A DNA stretch of 64,000 nt from Heliopora coerulea (Eukaryota; Cnidaria; Anthozoa; Scleralcyonacea; Helioporidae), in NCBI GenBank assembly GCA_030142905.1, contig JASJOG010000218.1, forward strand, positions 1 to 64,000. The letters run 5' to 3'. Both the position numbers and the translations under genes were made by a program. The notes under the pieces were generated by a model. It was not told the origin of the DNA. It ran no database searches and saw nothing but the letters and a program-made list of their open reading frames with translations. Below are positions 1-11,401 of this stretch, one piece after another. Every line of letters begins with the position of its first letter. Within the stretch, counting starts at the first letter, position 1.

Positions 1-989
1 TACCAAACCGTGCCGTAATCATACTGTACCTTGTCATACCATACCATAGAATACCATCCCATGGGCCATAGGCCGTAGAGTATGGGAGGCCTCCGGAGCT
101 CGGGCACCCCACGGAAAGACGGTCGGGGGGCTAAGCCCCCCGGAGAAACTTTATCTTACTTGTTCGGGAGCTACGTTTTGCCAAAATGTTCTTTTCACTA
201 TTTCATGTCTAAATAACGTTAATTACCTGTATTCCTGCTTTCATAGAGAATTTCTTCGTAGGATTTGCATTTTCGAAACATCCGTATTTCAATGTATCAT
301 ATTTTTATCTTTTTTTGCCGCTGTTCACTTTCCTTGTCGAGATTAGGCGAGCTTTTGCCGACCACTCTTGAAGTGTGTATCGGAGACCCGAGAGATAATC
401 GACGTAATTGAACGTACTTACGTATTGGAAAACGTACGATCGGGCCATGTTGCCATATTTTCACACAAGAATGACAAAATGGTTAGACCAGATCATTGTG
501 GCCTAAGCTGATTCATTAGTCATTAGAAGTCTTTAGTCCCTAAGCTTCGACTCAGACACAAGGTCCAGGATTTTGAGCACCCCTAGGGAAAAAACAAAAC
601 TCTACCCCGATGCCCATGGCATACCGTATTGTGCTGTAACATACCATACCTGAACCAGATCTTATACCACACCACATCACACCACAATCTACCATACCTC
701 ACTCTGCTCGATCGTATTTCTTCTTCAAATGACCATGCCACTCGAATCCATTTTCACTCCAACTGATGGAAACCCAGTCCAGCGTTCCTATTAGTCCACC
801 CAGCTGCTATCTATCCCGCATTGCTCCCACACTCCTCTAATCTGCTCTGCTGTTCCTTTCCTATATAATTTTTAGGTCGTGAACAACTGCTTGAGAAGAT
901 GGCGATATTTTTTCGCGGACAATTTCTGCGAATCAAGAATTGTGAAATCCAGGTCAGAACTAAGAATCTGAAAACTGTTTGACATTTAG

Positions 990-1178
990 TTGAATTAGGC
1001 GATTTCGTGCCTTGCGATTTACATCGTGAAGTATGTGTTTAACTGACGAGAGCGTGGAGGACAAACTGCAGCGAATCATAAGCGGATTATCTTGGTGCAT
1101 AGACTGTCATGAGTCTATTACATACACCAGGATGACAATCGCTACGTGCTTAATCGCACATGTGAACGGCCCTTAACG
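990..1178 (-). repeat. dispersed ~190 bp inverted-repeat element, copy 1
   Basis: The end reads TCGCACATGTGAACGGCCCT and the interior holds CACCAGGATGACAATCGC. The same word order, in either orientation, recurs at 14556-14757, 30916-31111 and 52808-52996. Ends are terminal inverted repeats of the type AAGGGCCRTTTACACGTGCG. There is no coding capacity, so it behaves like a MITE. Boundaries are approximate. Confidence 0.6.
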
Positions 1179-1838
1179 TTAAACAGAAATACATGTCGAT
1201 TATTTTTTTGCAGACCTCAGAGATACACTTATCCAAGGACTGGTTACATTTTTCATGTTATCCGGACTGTTTTAAAAGCACTTGAAGGGTTACCATCTAC
1301 TAGGCAAGTAACGTGAATCAAAATAAAATGCCAATGCTATGAAATTTTCCACAATCGCAAGATTTTGTGTAATCACCTGTGTAATTATGCGAACAGCGTA
1401 TATGTTTACTGTCGGATACAATCCACCGACTTAAAAAAGCTATTAACATATTATCATTATATTACTATTGATAGATATCTATGGTATTCCTATTAATATA
1501 ATCATGGCCCATTAATAATGTATTTAATAATATATTAAAACCAACAAAGAAAGTTTGTAAAAGTGTGCCTTTTTTATCTTGTTTATACGTTTTAGTCAAG
1601 AAAGGATCGTTATTAGTTTGATGTCTGCCTACGAGAAGAGAACATGGGTTCAAACTACGTGGATCCTGATCAGGTTTTGGAAGGTAGGGACATTGAACTT
1701 TGTATTTCTCATTTCTTTGTCTCTAGCTGCGAGAGATTTTCCCTGACGACTAATTGTTCAGAAAATGGTAAGCTAAATCAAGTATTCCTAACCAACTTCC
1801 CTATACTACAGTATTCCCAGAACCTTGAACTAATCAGC

Positions 1839-2046
1839 GGTTACCTTGGCGGTATGACTTCTCTTTTCCACACAAAAGCTGCGGCTCCTTGTGCTATTTT
1901 TTGCTTGTCGAGTTTTTTCCATATTATTTTTCGCGTCAAACAGGTTATCTCGGCGGTATGACTTCTCTTTCCACACAAAAGCTGCGACTCCTTGTGCGAT
2001 TTTTTGCTGTCAAGTTTCTTCCGTATTATTTTTTGCGTCAAACATA
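1839..2046. repeat. tandem duplication, 2 x ~104 bp
   Basis: Two adjacent copies of a ~104 bp unit begin at about 1839 (GGTTACCTTGGCGGTATGAC) and 1943 (GGTTATCTCGGCGGTATGAC), and each ends in a CGCGTCAAACA- or TGCGTCAAACA-like word. The copies differ by a few substitutions and small indels. No function is evident. Confidence 0.85.
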
Positions 2047-2788
2047 TTTTATCATACTGACTATCCCCGGAAAAAATCACATCACCAGCACACGGTAGTG
2101 GCTACACGAAGCGACAGGCTTTGGCGACCGACAACTTGCTAAGAAACAATGAATTAAAAAGAAGACTGGAAAGTTGTTGTATTAGTTTCTTATTGGCTAG
2201 AATTGCTAAGGCCGCCGTGCTTGTGTAGAAGATCAGTTGCAGGATGCTTACTCGAGTTTCAACAGGCGACTTTTGTCGCCAAACATGCAACTCATCGTAT
2301 ATCTTGCAGCTTTTTGTTGGAGGGGGAGTTTGAACTGTCTGGTCGCCTTAGCAAAAGTGACTACAATTGCTATCATCGTCATGCTTTGGCGACGATGCAC
2401 ATTTTCAAGGTTGCATCGTCTGTGCAAGCTAAAGATTACTCGTGTGGAGCCGCGGCATAATAACCGACATTAAAACCTGTTTTCCATCTAGTCGTCAAAA
2501 TTGCTACGACTAGTGCGATCACTGAAATCGCTCTGAAAATAACACTAGTGATTAGATCGATCATACGGAATCCCTTCTCCCGGCAACCTTCGTGATCTCT
2601 ACGATCGTAGCAATGGTTAGGAACGCTGAGAACGCGGTTTCCATATGATCAATGTGATCGCTGAGGCTATTTTCCACAACGATTGCAGCGTTGTTTTTTA
2701 AACTAAAGATTTTTGATCATTTATTGAATATTGTGTCGGGAATGGTAATCTTAAAAAACTTGAACTCAATGAAATCCTTTTCGACCAG

Positions 2789-5700
2789 GGTTGTGGCTTT
2801 GCCTTCAATTACACTCTACAGTCGTGGAACGCCGTTGGAGGTGTCTCTGATCATGGTCTTCAAAGAGTGAACCTCCAGCCTCCGTGTCCTTCTCCAGTCT
2901 ATCAGGATGTGTTGGCCAAACTATGCATTGAGGATAAAGAATTATCCAGTAGTTTCTTGAACGGGGTGTTAAACCAGCTTAACTGGGCGTTTTCAGAGTT
3001 CATTGGAATGCTCCAACAGGTTTGTTTCTGTAGCCTGAGTGTCTTATAGCTGATTTTATGGAACTTTTATGGTTACTTGCATCCTTAAAGCAGTTGCAGT
3101 TATACTGGATAACCCTATCAGCTAGCTAAGCTGCTCTCCCTTGAGGTCCAGAAAAGGCCACCCCTCATGGGTCCATTGTTACTACAGGGGGAAACCGGAG
3201 TACCCAGAGAAAACCTGCGATGCTTGGTAGAGTCAAACTGGACAACACTCTTCTCACATGTGACCAAGGTAACTTTAATCAGATAACTGCACGGAGCCGG
3301 AATCGAACCCAGTCACAGTGGTGAGAGACACGTGTATTACCTCTGTGTTACCTCAAACATTGGAAAAAAGGATAACTTTACAAGACTTGAAACCATGACC
3401 AGCCGACAACTTGATGAAGTATAAAACAAGACAAATTCCGAATAGGAAAGTCATCTTGAAAACTCAAGATTCGAGTTATAAATCAAGAGACAGGATTTAA
3501 TCAGTGATATTTTGACTTAATTTCAAAGTCATCATTCAGTCTGACGATGTGCTTTGAATTCATACCAAAACGGGTTCAAACTCATTGGAAAGACAAGTTT
3601 TTTCGTTTTTTTACTTCAAAATTTATTATTTCCTTTAGTTCTATACAGATATAAATCATTTTTATAGAAATACTTTTTTTTTTTTCATTCTGTCGTGTTG
3701 TAGATTCAGTCCTTGCCAAACATGTCGATTGAATCTCGTCAACTGAAGACCTGCATTGTCTGTTTTGAGCTCACCGTTGGCTTGCTAAGGGTAAGGGAAC
3801 TGTTGACAATAATCCTGGTTCTCTTAGACGCCCGATACTTGTTCAGGACCGTCGCTAATGGGTGGCTTGTCGGGCTTTGTTACCCGCAGTTTGGTTCACC
3901 TCCCGCTTCGAAATTATGGTAGAGGCGGTACTTACCAACAAACAGCCAGTAGAATTGTCAAGTACACCTTTCTCGAGTTCACATACATTCTCAGCGATTA
4001 TTTGAAATCCAATTTCATCGATGAAAAGGATCAACCATTTCACTTCACAAAGGGCAGCGTCGCACACTTTAAAACGCCTTTGACTTTTATGGAAAATTGA
4101 AGTTCAGAATAGAAATAATGAATATTGGTTGTATGGTGTTTGTTTGTGTAGGTCCTTGAAATGGTCGCTTCTGTTACTCCTCAATTGTTTACAGATTGGA
4201 AGAACTTTCCCTCGGCAGAATTGAATATCTCCAGACTTTTTCAGGTAATTCCACAAACTTCATTAACAAATGGCGTTTTATTCAATGTTGTTTTGTCAAC
4301 GTATTGACGAGCAATCTTCCGTCAGTAGTTGTGGTTAAATGGTCCGGCTAGACGTTGGAACATTGATGTTGAAAAATGTTGGAAATACGGCTACATTATC
4401 AAAGATTTGTTGCAACGTGTCATAGGCTAGGCAAAATGTTTGCCCGAAAGCAAACATTCATCCATCTAACATCGTTTGACCAATAAACGTTAGCCAATGT
4501 GGTTTCACGAAGTTCGAACATTCAGTCGAGCCTTCAGAAATTCAAAAGCATTTCCCCTCTCAAACAAGAGTGGGTAGTTGATGTGTGTGCCAAAGAGTAT
4601 CAAGGTAGAAAAAACCGACAAGTCTAACTGTTTTCTGTCCGCAAAAAGTTTAAAGGTCGGTGAAAGGTTAGAGTTCTTTGCGATCAATTACGGCAGTTAC
4701 CAACCTTTTAACTTTTCACATTATTTAACACTGTCTACGCAGTATCCTATTTTTATAACATTGACTGTTTTCTATCCGGAAAGGCAGCCTTTTAGTTCAC
4801 CGAACCCTACGCCAGACAATTTCACTTAGCAAAGAAGATATCTAATCAAAAAAGTGTCGAGCTTGGCTCAATTAACTGTTTTCTATTCCGTTGAGGGAAG
4901 CTAACGTCAGACGATTTTACTGTTGCTAACGTCAGACGATTTTACTGTTGCTAACGTCAGACGATTTTACTGTTGCTAACGTCAGACGATTTTACTGTTG
5001 CTAATGTCAGACGATTTTACTGTTGCTAACGTCATGTGATTTTACTGTTGCTAACGTCATGTGATTTTACTGTTGCTAACGTCATATGATTTTACTTTTG
5101 CTAACGTCAGACGATATTACTTTTGCTAACGTCTGACGATTTTAATTTGGCTAGCGTCATACGATATTACTGTTGCTAACGTCAGACGATTTTATTGTTG
5201 CTAACGTCCGGCAATTTTACTGTTGCTAACGTCGTATGATTTTACTTTTGCTAACGTCAGACGATATTACTGTTGCTAACGTCAGACGATTTTACTTTTG
5301 CTAACGTCTGACGATTTTAATTTGGCTAGCGTCATACGATATTACTGTTGCTAACGTCAGACGATTTTATTGTTGCTAACGTCCGGCAATTTTACTGTTG
5401 ATAACGTCAGACGATTTTACTGTTGCTAACGTCCGACGATTTTACTGTTGCTAACGTCCGACGATTTTACCGTTGCTAACGTCAGACGATTTTACTGTTG
5501 CGAACGTATAAAACTTAATTCTCTTCATATTTTTCAGCTCGTGACACAAGCCTTCAATCGCCTCACCGCGAGTGCCAACATGTTTGAGAACGTCACACGG
5601 CTGCATCTCCCAGGTAAAAAAGTTGACGCCAAACTCTAACTTCATTTGTTGTTTAGCTTGATTTGAACGAAAGTTTTCTTTGGACTCTACTACAAGAATT

Positions 5701-8700
5701 ATAAATTTGTGAAGTGAGACATCTAGATGAAGTTTATATGTTAGATGTATAAGAGCTTGGAAATGTCTTGAGATGATAGATGAACGATCCTCAAGCCCTA
5801 TCCTCAGAAAAACGATTTCTGAGCCCCAGATCGGGATCGAACCCGCAACCTTCTGATGACCGGTGAGACGCTCTAACCATTGAGCTACAAAGACTCAGAT
5901 GGAGAGCCAAGGTGCAAGTTCGACATATATGTGCGACCTAAGCGGAAGCCACTATATATTGATAATGATATAGGTCGCACATATATGTCGAACTTGCACC
6001 TTGGCTCTCCATCCGAGTCTTGGTAGCTCAATGGTTAGAGCGTCTTACCGGTCATCAGAAGGTTGCGGGTTCGATCCCGATCTGGGGCTCAGAAATTGTT
6101 TTTCTGAGGATAGGGCTTGACGATCGTTCATCTATCATCTCAAGATATTTCCAAGCTCTCGTACATCTAACATATAAACTTCATCTACTGTATATCATTA
6201 TCAATATGTAGTGGCTTCCGCTTAGGTCGCACATATATGTCGAACTTGCACCTTGGCTCTCCATCTGAGTCTTGGTAGCTCAATGGTTAGAGCGTTTCAC
6301 CAGTCATCAGGTTGCGGGTTCGATCCCCGTCTGGGGCTCAGAAATCGTTTTTCTGAGGACAGGGCTTGACGATCGCTCATCTATCATCTCATAATACATC
6401 TAAAGTATGACTTCTCAAGCTTCCAAACGGTCAACAATTATTCACCGAAGTGAAGGTGAATAATGGTGGGTATTTACCAAACTGCTGAGTGGCGAGCTAA
6501 ATATCTACGCTATTCTCCGACATTTGCGTAATTGTTTTCACACATATTTTTTTTGAAATTTTTAAAACAATTTTACGTAACGTCGACTTGTCGCCCGCTC
6601 GTCATTTGTAAACAAAACTTTTCGAACACATCCTGAATGTATTCAGCCCTAAAACTTAAAAGAAATACATATCTTTGAATACTTTATTCTCAAATTTCGT
6701 TACTTCTTGGTATAGTCTGGAGCGGTGGCTCAGTTTATTCAGAACAATCTTCTTCCGTAACTGAAACAAAACGGGAAGCCATCTTGTTTTGCTCGAAGGT
6801 GAATAGTACAGCACGAGAATATTACGAGATAGAGGAACCAACCAGATTGCGCAAAAAACACTATTCCCATGCGAGGTATATGCTAACGTGTTATCCCCTA
6901 AAGTGTGGTTCACACGAGCAACATAAGCATAAAGACAAGATCAATACAAAAACAAAGCATGACATATCCTCTGGGACTTGCGAAGTTAAAACAACAAGAA
7001 TTTTTGTTTCGTCTTTTATTCAACTCTTCGCTTACGCTTGGACTATGATCTTATGCTTATGCTTGGACTATGATCTTAAGCTTATGCTTACGACGATCCT
7101 TATGTTACAGGCTTGACTTCATTCCTTTATTTTGCCGTTTGTTTTGTCCTTATGCTTATGCTTATGTTCAAGTGTGAACCAGGCTTAAGATAACGGTAGC
7201 TCAAAAGGCCGTAAAAATCGCGTCCAAGGCAAGACACCCTCGAACAACTGAAGCTGCAACAGAACCCGATCAACGAAAATTATTCTGTTTTTGTATTCTG
7301 GGACGATTCAAACGATGCTAGGTTTTGAAAAACTGTCTTTGCCCTGTTTTTTTTTAGGTTTCGATTGTGTTGATCGTTTCCCGTTGTTGAGTGCTGTTAC
7401 TGGGATACTCCTTGCTCTGCTCAAGCGCGGTACACCAGCAAGGTAAGAGATTTATGATTTATTCTGGATCAAAAAAGAGAATGCGGTTATTCCTCGACCA
7501 CTCCCTCTCGGACGCCCGCTGGTCTGGAGAACTTTATTGTGGTTATAGTAGGTCACTGAAGTACCAAACTTTCCCCAATCTTCCTTTTTTCTCTTCAGTG
7601 CCATTCTACATCAAAAACCCTATTCCATGCATACATTGTGGTTCTTTATATGTATCTTTTATGCTGAACATTGTATTTCTCATTTTCCTTTTGTGCCATC
7701 TTCGTAATAGCATCGAATGCGCATGTGCTGCATTGTTTGTCGAACCAGGCTTCCAGATCGAGTCCTTCAAACTCTTATTTGACCGACAGAGCAACGGAGG
7801 TCGATCAACCTCTGGATTCTCGTTTAGCAATTGTAAGTAACGTTACTACTTGAAGTATATCGTAGTGATTGTTGTATGAAATTGTCCCAACAAGAGTTCC
7901 AGTCTCTGCATATGGGAATTACCGCAAATGTTTGATTTAGCTCCCTGGGCGTTTAAATTTTTCACACTTAAAGTAGGGTGCCGATTTGGACAGGAGCGCT
8001 TATTTAAAAGGGCAGTATTTTGTCTATACAATAACATAAACACGAACATTTAATGAAAAGCCAAGAAAATGTCAACACTACATTTCCGTAGTATCGTCAA
8101 GTGAATCAACATAACATCGACACAAACTCATGACAGCTTTAAACTTTTGACGTTCTTCATGAAGCGTTGGGTACGAAGCGCAAATACTGAGTTTATCGTA
8201 AACTGACCTTTTCGAGTTTATTTACCAATTTCGACAGCTTTATCCCTCTGATTTGTGAGAAAGTGCTGATTTTCTCCTTTTCAGATTTTTTAATATTTGC
8301 TCTTCGTACGTAACGTTTCATGAAGAACTTCAAAAGTTTAAAGCTGTTCGTGAACTGTCATAAAAAGATTGCTTGTGGAATCGTACAATTATTAACATCA
8401 TAACAATTGCATTTTAAAACGGGATCTTCGCTTTAGAAAGTGAAACTTGATCTTTTTTCTTTTGAGAACAGGCCGGCAATTTTATTCATGACAGTGGCGT
8501 AACGAGGGGGGTGCAATCGGTGCAGATGCCCCGGGCTGCACTTTTTGGAGGGGCGGCATTTTCGGGAATTAGTGTCCTGAAAACGTTGACCTACATATTA
8601 AGTCATTTTCGTGTTGTTGATAAACGAACGTAAAACCAACTGATTACTATTTATTTGAAGATTGATAGCAGTTGAACAGCGAAGTTTACTTAATTTTACG

Positions 8701-10711
8701 CTATAGCGCTGGTTAGTAATAAGAATTAATATACATAGTGGAGAAAGAATATTCCATTTTTTGGTAGAATATTCTTTGTACATGCCTACTTTTTGACTAT
8801 TTTTTTGTTCTTTCTATTTTTTTTTGAGGGGGGAAGGCTGCTGCATTTTCTACTCCCGCCCTGGGTGGCAATTTACCTCGTTACGCCATTGATTCATGGC
8901 ACGTGTAATTTCCTATTTATGCTTTCATTATTAAACACCGTCTAGATAAAGAAGTTAGTGAGAATGAACTAAAGGAGCTCGAAGATTTGATTGCCTTTCT
9001 CTCAAGTCAGAAAGCTAAAGTAACATTAGAAAGACAGGTAAATGCTATTTCGTACGCATTAGATCTCGGAATACCCGGTCACAGGCTACCAACGCATCTA
9101 CTGATAGAAAAAGGAAAAACGCGAAGAGATGTTGTCTCTTTTTTTATTTTAGTCTCTAGACTAAGCTTCAGTTTACGCTTTAGTATTAGTTGTAATTGAA
9201 GTTGAAGTGGTAGTTACAGTTGTAGTGGTATTTTTAATTTTAGTTAGAATTATTTTATTATAAATTTTAATTTTAATTTTGACTTTAGTTTTAATTCAAA
9301 GTTTAAGGGTGAACGTTAATAGTGAAGGTAGAATTATTGTTACTGTTGGTTTAGTTTAGTAATAGTTTAGTTGAGTTTGGTTTAACTAAACTTATTTCAA
9401 TTTAGTATATTTCTGTTTATTTTAGTGTTTTGAGTTGGTATAAATTGTTCTTGAAGTAATATTTCAAGTACGAGCTGGTGTTCTTCCTCCGATTTCTAGA
9501 TACCGAGAAACGAGTTGAAAACGAGACGAAGCCGAGTTTTTTTTAACAAGTTTCGAGGTATCTAGAAATCGGAGGAAGAACACTAAACGAGTGCTTGAAA
9601 TTACTTCTCAAACAAACCAGTATTTTTGGCGAAAATCCAGCCGAAAGTTGGAAAAATTCAGCTGTAATCTTCCTCCAATTTCTCAATACTGATTAATTAT
9701 GTATTTCTTTTGTTTTTTTTCTTCGTGAATTATTAATGAGTTTGAGAATGACAGATGAATGTTCGTCAAGCTCTATCCTCAGGATGGGAGGATAGATCCT
9801 GAGGATAGAGCTTGATGAACGTTCATCTGTCATTCAAGGTATCTTTAAGCTCCCACATTTCAAAAATACATAACTCATTAAACTGTTCTATTTCCATTAT
9901 CCTCGTAGGCGTCAATTGAAGGCGAAGAACTTTGTACAATCTGTTATGCCATGCCCCAAACTGCGGTGTTTGTTCCTTGCGGTCACATGTCTTGCAGGTA
10001 TGTTTGCATCATAAAGCACTGACATAAAATATTGTAAATACTTATGAAGATGAGGTATGTGTTCAGCTTAAGAATATAAACAGATGCATGATAATGAAAA
10101 TAAAAAGTGGAGTATGATGTTGATTTGGATGGAAGAAAAAAAGCAACACGGGAATGAAACGAAAAGGTTCGCTGTTTTGACAAAGAAAAGTGGACACGGC
10201 CCAAAACTTAATCACCATTTTTCAAAGTAGGGTGAGAAAAATAGGGATGAGAAGAACATTCAGAACATTTTCGGAATGTCGCTAGTGTGGTTATGTATGG
10301 GTTACGAAGCTCATCTTTTCAACGGTCAACTTGTAACTGGGGAAAATATGTCCACATGTTTGGTCAGTCCCAGCTCTTTTCAATGTTACAAGTCTAGTCC
10401 TCGGTGCATACTTTTGGCGTTTGGTTTGCGGTGTTGTATTTCTACGACTTTGTAGCTTGAGGGCCGAGCACTGGTTTTACGTTGGCTTTTTCAAAGTCAA
10501 CGTGTAAACAAACGTCAATTTTTGCGGGGTTTTTCTTCAACGAAAGTATGTTTTGGTTTGGTAAAAACCCCGTAAAATTGTTTTTCTTGATCTTTTCAGG
10601 GCTTGTATATCGCGACATCTCATGAACAACAAAATTTGCTTCTTTTGCAAAGAAACTGTCGAGAGATTCGAGGATCGAAGTCAAACTTCGCCGAATGAAA
10701 ATGATTCGTAA
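2789..10711 (+). CDS. RNF123: E3 ubiquitin-protein ligase RNF123 (KPC1), C-terminal part
   Basis: RNF123/KPC1 is the catalytic RING subunit of the KPC ubiquitin ligase. In vertebrates it acts in the cytoplasm on p27/CDKN1B and processes NF-kB1 p105. Nine exons are supported by matching splice phases: 2789-3019, 3704-3790, 4152-4244, 5538-5613, 7358-7442, 7711-7832, 8946-9037, 9909-9997 and 10600-10711, giving 328 aa plus a TAA stop. Diagnostic stretches are [18 protein letters not shown] in the first exon, [19 protein letters not shown], and a final RING with [20 protein letters not shown] and CFFC. The RING is complete, with C3HC4-type ligands. The N-terminal SPRY domain and the middle of the protein are not in the window, and the 5' limit of the first exon is the least certain edge. 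Introns hold a 25 bp minisatellite, tRNA-bearing palindromes and MITEs. NDUFA12 follows about 1.2 kb downstream on the same strand. Confidence 0.93.
3113..3352 (-). repeat. tRNA-derived SINE (family B), minus copy
   Basis: Read on the minus strand, the head has a tRNA-like B box (GGGTTCGATTCCGG-type) next to a CACCACTGTGACT word. The body continues through a CCAAGCATCGCAGG-like segment to GGCCTTTTCTGGACC and AGCTAGCTGATAGG. The same order is found on the plus strand at 61693-61950, and a head-only copy sits at 43010-43090. It lies in an RNF123 intron, opposite to the gene. Confidence 0.65.
4897..5515. repeat. 25 bp minisatellite (~24 copies) in an RNF123 intron
   Basis: The unit is GCTAACGTCAGACGATTTTA followed by CTGTT, 25 bp in all, repeated with point variants for about 615 bp. 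A seven-unit block of variants (starting near 5131 with GTCTGACG) recurs 175 bp later near 5306, which indicates a higher-order repeat. The array ends about 20 bp before the acceptor of the exon at 5538. There are no spacers, so it is not CRISPR-like. The unit resembles part of a dispersed repeat (CTGGCTAACGCCAGACGATT) found elsewhere in the window. Confidence 0.95.
5823..5894 (-). ncRNA. tRNA-like sequence in the left arm of the palindrome
   Basis: It is 72 nt on the minus strand, with an A box (TAGCTCAATGGTTAGAGC) and a B box (GGTTCGATCCC). It can be folded as a cloverleaf: D stem GCTC/GAGC, a T arm GCGGG/CCCG-like, and a five-base variable region. This arm has an acceptor mutation. It is probably a pol III promoter module of a repeat rather than a working tRNA. 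Confidence 0.6.
6017..6088 (+). ncRNA. tRNA-like sequence in the right arm of the palindrome
   Basis: The acceptor strands GTCTTGG and CTGGGGC pair along all seven positions if G-U wobbles are allowed. The D stem is GCTC/GAGC, the anticodon stem TCTTA/TCAGA, the loop CCGGTCA, and the T loop TTCGATC. The would-be anticodon is GGT (threonine), but position 33 is C instead of the near-universal T, so tRNA function is doubtful. It contains A and B boxes. Confidence 0.6.
6215..6390 (+). repeat. third copy of the tRNA-like repeat (family A SINE form)
   Basis: A direct copy of the right arm follows the palindrome: head TTCCGCTTAGGTCGCACATA, a tRNA-like block at 6269-6337 shortened by about 3 bases in the anticodon region, then the CTGAGGACAGGGCTTGACGA tail ending near ATCTATCATCTC. 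This singleton shows that the unit can also exist as a SINE-like insertion. Confidence 0.75.
6905..7184. repeat. foldback MITE with GGTTCACAC ends
   Basis: The left end GTGGTTCACACGAGCAACAT plus AAGCATAA is matched in reverse by TTATGCTTATGTTCAAGTGT plus GAACC on the right. Inside, a 26 bp unit (TTATGCTTATGCTTGGACTA...) is repeated about twice near 7037-7092. The element lies in the RNF123 intron before the exon at 7358. I see no coding capacity. Confidence 0.7.
8128..8362. repeat. foldback repeat, ~70 bp arms
   Basis: The left arm (CTCATGACAGCTTTAAACTT onward, through TTCTTCATGAAGCG) is the imperfect reverse complement of the right arm ending GTGAACTGTCATAAA. Arms are about 70 bp with a ~90 bp centre. 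The element is intronic in RNF123. Confidence 0.7.
8492..8891. mobile_element. non-autonomous hAT-like element (400 bp)
   Basis: Terminal inverted repeats are CAGTGGCGTAACGAGG on the left and CCTCGTTACGCCATTG on the right. The flanks are ATTCATGA (8484-8491) and ATTCATGG (8892-8899), an 8 bp target duplication with one mismatch, as made by hAT transposases. No open frame of note lies inside. Confidence 0.8.
9455..9745 (+). repeat. foldback repeat with AAGTAATATTT end, copy 1
   Basis: The element starts with AAGTAATATTTCAAGTACGA and ends with GAATTATTAATGAGTTTGAG. Inside is a hairpin whose arms both contain ATTTCTAGATACC or its complement and GGAGGAAGAACAC. A full second copy lies in opposite orientation at 33655-33962. 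More distant relatives sharing the ends are at 16250-16520 and 46014-46540. Confidence 0.7.
9746..9835. repeat. short hairpin made of two family-A tails
   Basis: GAATGACAGATGAATGTTCG...CTATCCTCAG is followed, after a ~15 bp centre, by its reverse complement ending in GAACGTTCATCTGTCATTC. These arms equal the outer tail of the tRNA-bearing palindromes (5741-6155, 35380-35755) with the tRNA and head removed. Confidence 0.75.
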
Positions 10712-10904
10712 TTTTGTGTCAGACCTTATCTGCCTGTAGATACCTTGATGCCAGTTGAAGGAGTAACCCACGTTCACAGTACGCACGTGCTCTTGCCTCG
10801 CTTTTTGTTTATCAAAAAGCAATGACTTGTATAACCTTCATAACTTGATGAAGATTGCGCGAAGGTAATGAATGACTCGTGGAGACTCATGAATTAATGT
10901 TTCC

Positions 10905-11275
10905 CACAGTGATCTATCCAGGGGGGCAGAGGGGGGCTATAACTCCTCTGTCGGGTAACCTTAGCTTTCCTGTCGGGGAAAAATTAACTATTTATTGGGG
11001 AATTACACTGACGATAACACATTTATATATAGTCTACAAATTATGAATACTTGTAATTGATTTAACCAAGAAAGATGGTAGACTCTTCTCTTCGTGTCAA
11101 ATCTAAAAGTTAAATTTTTATAGTCAGTTGTGATTATTCTTGCGAGATGATGTTTTCGACCTTCAAATAAGGAAATTATAAGAGGGACGTGGTACCAGCT
11201 CCCTGGTTTAGCCCCCCCTGTCGGAGGCGTTAGCCACTGCGTCGGGGAATTCTTGGCGCCACCCCTGGATATATC
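10905..11275. repeat. possible MITE with CTATCCAGGGG ends
   Basis: GATCTATCCAGGGGGGCAG on the left is roughly mirrored by GGCGCCACCCCTGGATATAT on the right. The interior is AT-rich and non-coding, with C-rich patches near both ends. I could not define a target duplication. It lies between RNF123 and NDUFA12. Confidence 0.4.
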
Positions 11276-11401
11276 TTATGACTGTCACTCAAAGCTCATT
11301 AATAATTCATGAGTCCTGAAATAAGTCATTTAAAAAGCTAGTACTACGTACTTTATATTTGCGGTGATCACTCAACTGTCTTGTAACAGTTATAATACAT
11401 T

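Larger units (their letters stand above)
1..2788. other. 5' flank or intron of RNF123 with no recognised exon
   Basis: I see no confident coding exon here. The first ~65 bases and about 600-715 are low-complexity sequence rich in ATACC and CACA words. A short GC-rich hairpin sits near 122-142. A ~190 bp dispersed repeat (about 990-1178) and a 104 bp tandem duplication (1839-2046) are listed separately. Short open frames between 2100 and 2470 change frame repeatedly and match nothing I recognise. Earlier RNF123 exons (SPRY region and middle) must lie to the left of the window or be hidden here. Confidence 0.5.
5741..6155. mobile_element. palindromic element with a tRNA-like sequence on each arm
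   Basis: The left arm (about 5741-5955) and right arm (about 5970-6155) are inverted copies. From outside inward they read: AGAGCTTGGAAATGTCTTGA, a GATAGATGAACGATC tail, a CTGAG hairpin word, a complete tRNA-like block, and a TCGACATATATGTGCGACC head. Outer ends carry the tail and inner ends the head, so two pol III-like units would point outward from the centre. A further direct copy of head plus tRNA follows at 6215-6390. Related copies lie at 35380-35755, and tail-only hairpins at 9746-9835 and 11402-11488. Confidence 0.85.

Noticed and set aside
2102..2473. Possible upstream RNF123 exon
   Set aside because: Suggestive peptides occur in different frames separated by stops, with no matching splice sites and no recognised family sequence.
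4897..5515. CRISPR-like array
   Set aside because: Units are directly tandem at 25 bp without spacers, in an intron of an animal gene.
6017..6088. Functional tRNA-Thr(GGT) gene
   Set aside because: The cloverleaf forms only with several wobble pairs in the acceptor, position 33 is C, and the sequence is embedded in a repeat present in at least six copies with drift.
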